From Spirochaetales bacterium UBA6872 (lineage in GTDB: Bacteria; Spirochaetota; Spirochaetia; Sphaerochaetales; Sphaerochaetaceae), in the NCBI GenBank assembly GCA_002452215.1, contig DKCO01000052.1:11976-75975 (forward strand): a stretch of DNA of 64,000 nucleotides, read 5' to 3'. Made by a program: the position numbers and the translations under genes. The notes under the pieces are model-generated. The model saw nothing but the letters and a program-made list of their open reading frames with translations. It was not told the DNA's origin and did no database searches. The stretch's first letter is position 1. Every line of letters begins with the position of its first letter. This document shows positions 62,415 to 64,000 of the stretch, piece after piece.

Positions 62415-63767
62415 ATGAAAAGAAAGATTTATGATGAGCTTTTAAAATGGAAACGAGACTCTTCTGATAAGTATGCACTTATAATAGATGGAGCCAGGCG
62501 TGTTGGGAAAAGCTACATCGTAGAAGAATTTGCAAAAAAAGAATATGACAGCTATATCCTTATTGATTTCTCTTCAAGGGATCAGTCTGTTATAGATATA
62601 TTCAATCTGTATTTACCGAATCTTGATCAATTTTTCTCAGCGTTGTCCAAATACTTTAGTGTAAAGCTTGTAGATAAACGCTCTTTGATTATCTTTGATG
62701 AAGTCCAGATCTTTCCTAGAGCTAGGGAGGCTATAAAAAGGCTGGTTGCTGATGGACGCTATCATTATATAGAAACAGGTTCATTGTTATCCATAAAAAC
62801 AAATGTACAGGATATTGTAATCCCATCGGAGGAATTGCACATTAATATGTATCCTATGGATTTCGAAGAGTTCTTGTGGGCAACTGATAATAGCGAGATG
62901 CTTTCTGTTATAAAGAAGCATTTTGAGACTGGCCTTCCCATGGGACAAAGCGGACACAGGCTTGCAATGAATCTATTTAGGCAATATCTGGTTGTAGGAG
63001 GAATGCCACAAGCTGTCAAAGAATATATCGATAATGGGGATTTCAAAGAAGTCGAGATAGCTAAACAAGCAATTTTGTCTCTTTACCGAAATGATATTTC
63101 TAAATTTGCGGGGCTTGCCGGAGCAAAGACCAGGAGTGTATTTGATGATATCCCATCACAATTGATGAAACATAACAAGACATTCAGTCCATCAAGTCTA
63201 AAAAAAGGTGCTAGGACAAGGGATTATTCTGATGCACTTCTGTGGTTGGATGATGCGGGTGTTATTGCTCCTTGTTTCAATTCAACTGAGCCTAGTATAG
63301 GCTTAAGGATGAGCAGCCAAAGGCCGTCGATGAAAGCGTACATGGCTGACACAGGTCTTCTGATTAGTCTTGCATTTGATGAAAATGGATTTGTAAGAGA
63401 AGAGACATACAAATCGCTTTTGACTGGAAAACTTGAAGTAAACGAAGGTATGTTAATCGAAAATATAGTTGCGCAGATTTTGAGAGCAAAAGGGCATAAA
63501 CTTTATTTCTATTCGAATGGATCCAAATCAGATGCTCTTTCTAGAATGGAAATAGATTTCTTGATTGCTAAAAGCAAGACAACAAACAGACACAATATCT
63601 CTCCAATAGAAGTGAAATCAAGCAAAAACTATACTCTCTCATCTTTGAGAAAATTCAAACAGAAATATAAAGAGCAACTTGCAACTCCATATGTAATCCA
63701 CACATCGGATTACAAAGTAGAGGATGATATTGTCTTTCTTCCAATCTATATGGCGATGTGTTTGTAG
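62415..63767 (+). CDS. AAA_14/DUF4143-family ATPase
   Basis: This 450-aa protein has Walker A DGARRVGKSYI (near residue 25), Walker B SLIIFDEVQIFPRA, TGSLLSIKT sensor-1-like, the central DUF4143 helices and a C-terminal MEIDFLIAK ... ISPIEVKSSKNY nuclease-like core (D and ExK). Family members are mobile, poorly understood and sometimes suggested as toxin or stress ATPases. The start has no clear ribosome site; the last iteron ends 9 bp upstream. Confidence 0.85.
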   Translation: MKRKIYDELLKWKRDSSDKYALIIDGARRVGKSYIVEEFAKKEYDSYILIDFSSRDQSVIDIFNLYLPNLDQFFSALSKYFSVKLVDKRSLIIFDEVQIFPRAREAIKRLVADGRYHYIETGSLLSIKTNVQDIVIPSEELHINMYPMDFEEFLWATDNSEMLSVIKKHFETGLPMGQSGHRLAMNLFRQYLVVGGMPQAVKEYIDNGDFKEVEIAKQAILSLYRNDISKFAGLAGAKTRSVFDDIPSQLMKHNKTFSPSSLKKGARTRDYSDALLWLDDAGVIAPCFNSTEPSIGLRMSSQRPSMKAYMADTGLLISLAFDENGFVREETYKSLLTGKLEVNEGMLIENIVAQILRAKGHKLYFYSNGSKSDALSRMEIDFLIAKSKTTNRHNISPIEVKSSKNYTLSSLRKFKQKYKEQLATPYVIHTSDYKVEDDIVFLPIYMAMCL

Positions 63768-63915
63768 AGAAGCGAAGCATTAAAACAAATGTACAATAAA
63801 GCAAACAACTTGTATTTTGAGATAGCTTGTGATTTGTAGTGTTCCGAGAATGCATTTGATTATCATGGCATACTAAGTTTGAAAGCCTTTAAAATTTGGA
63901 TTTTATCGCAAACTT

Positions 63916-63999
63916 TCACGCACTCGCATCAATTATTACACAGCTACCAAACTTGTTCAATTCATCGAACTGAAAGAATGTTGTTTTGGTCGCATCAAT
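63916..63999 (-). CDS. C-terminal fragment of a minus-strand gene cut by the window end
   Basis: The minus strand reads IDATKTTFFQFDELNKFGSC then VIIDASA and a stop at 63916. The frame is open to the window edge, so it could be the end of a real gene convergent with the DUF4143 ATPase gene. No family can be assigned from 27 residues. The gap 63768-63915 shows nothing else. Confidence 0.35.
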   Translation of the reverse strand: MDATKTTFFQFDELNKFGSCVIIDASA

Positions 64000-64000
64000 T

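Overview
The window is AT-rich and comes from a bacterium that looks like a gut- or host-associated spirochaete (Treponema/Sphaerochaeta-like). The reasons are archaeal/eukaryotic-type PheRS alpha and beta subunits (48185-51960), an EF-G of the spirochaetal/mitochondrial EFG1 kind (53684-55810), a carD-ispD-ispF operon (56731-58497), a BMP-family nucleoside-type ABC system (61-4930), and periplasmic binding proteins whose signal peptides end in a recurrent FA(S/N/K)G motif. No rRNA, tRNA or CRISPR array was found. The species assignment is inference.

Layout. 61-4930: BMP binding protein, double ABC ATPase and two permeases. 5001-15499: a surface lipoprotein, a decayed GH28 gene, a GH115-type alpha-glucuronidase, a CUT1 sugar ABC transporter and a YesM/YesN-type two-component system; together this reads as a partly decayed glucuronoxylan/pectin utilisation locus. 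15991-18389: polar amino-acid ABC transporter. 18681-21071: small periplasmic protein, Ogt, and an anaerobic sulfatase-maturase-like radical SAM enzyme. 21072-21873: phage tape-measure remnant plus a candidate type I toxin/antisense-RNA module. 21874-26790: RadC, a Cys-rich MerR regulator, and a second CUT1 transporter with a sugar isomerase/epimerase. 27016-28406: a lipoprotein gene whose promoter carries a run of nine G between the -35 and -10 boxes. 28509-34279: nucleotidyltransferase, TRIC-type channel, AlaX-type editing protein, DedA/VTT protein, PurB, PotD-like lipoprotein.

34799-42960 is a five-gene plus-strand island between minus-strand purine/polyamine genes. It encodes a 1129-aa protein with RNAP alpha-CTD-like and sigma-region-4-like segments, a PLD nuclease-SF2 helicase, a 60-aa protein, a DndD/Rad50-like SMC ATPase with a zinc hook, and a 159-aa protein. 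I read it as a candidate antiphage defence system that I cannot match confidently to a named one. After it come purA, two purine phosphoribosyltransferases, an E1 alpha-beta fusion, pheST, a trx-lipoprotein-HIT operon, EF-G, a RecA-like ATPase, carD-ispD-ispF, malQ, rsmE, and two AAA ATPases of the DUF234 and DUF4143 type, each preceded by a different set of short repeats.

A recurring regulatory theme is that many genes without a Shine-Dalgarno have a -10 hexamer ending 6-8 nt before the start codon, often with a -35 at 17 bp. This suggests frequent leaderless transcripts. All functions are read from sequence and family knowledge; no searches were run.
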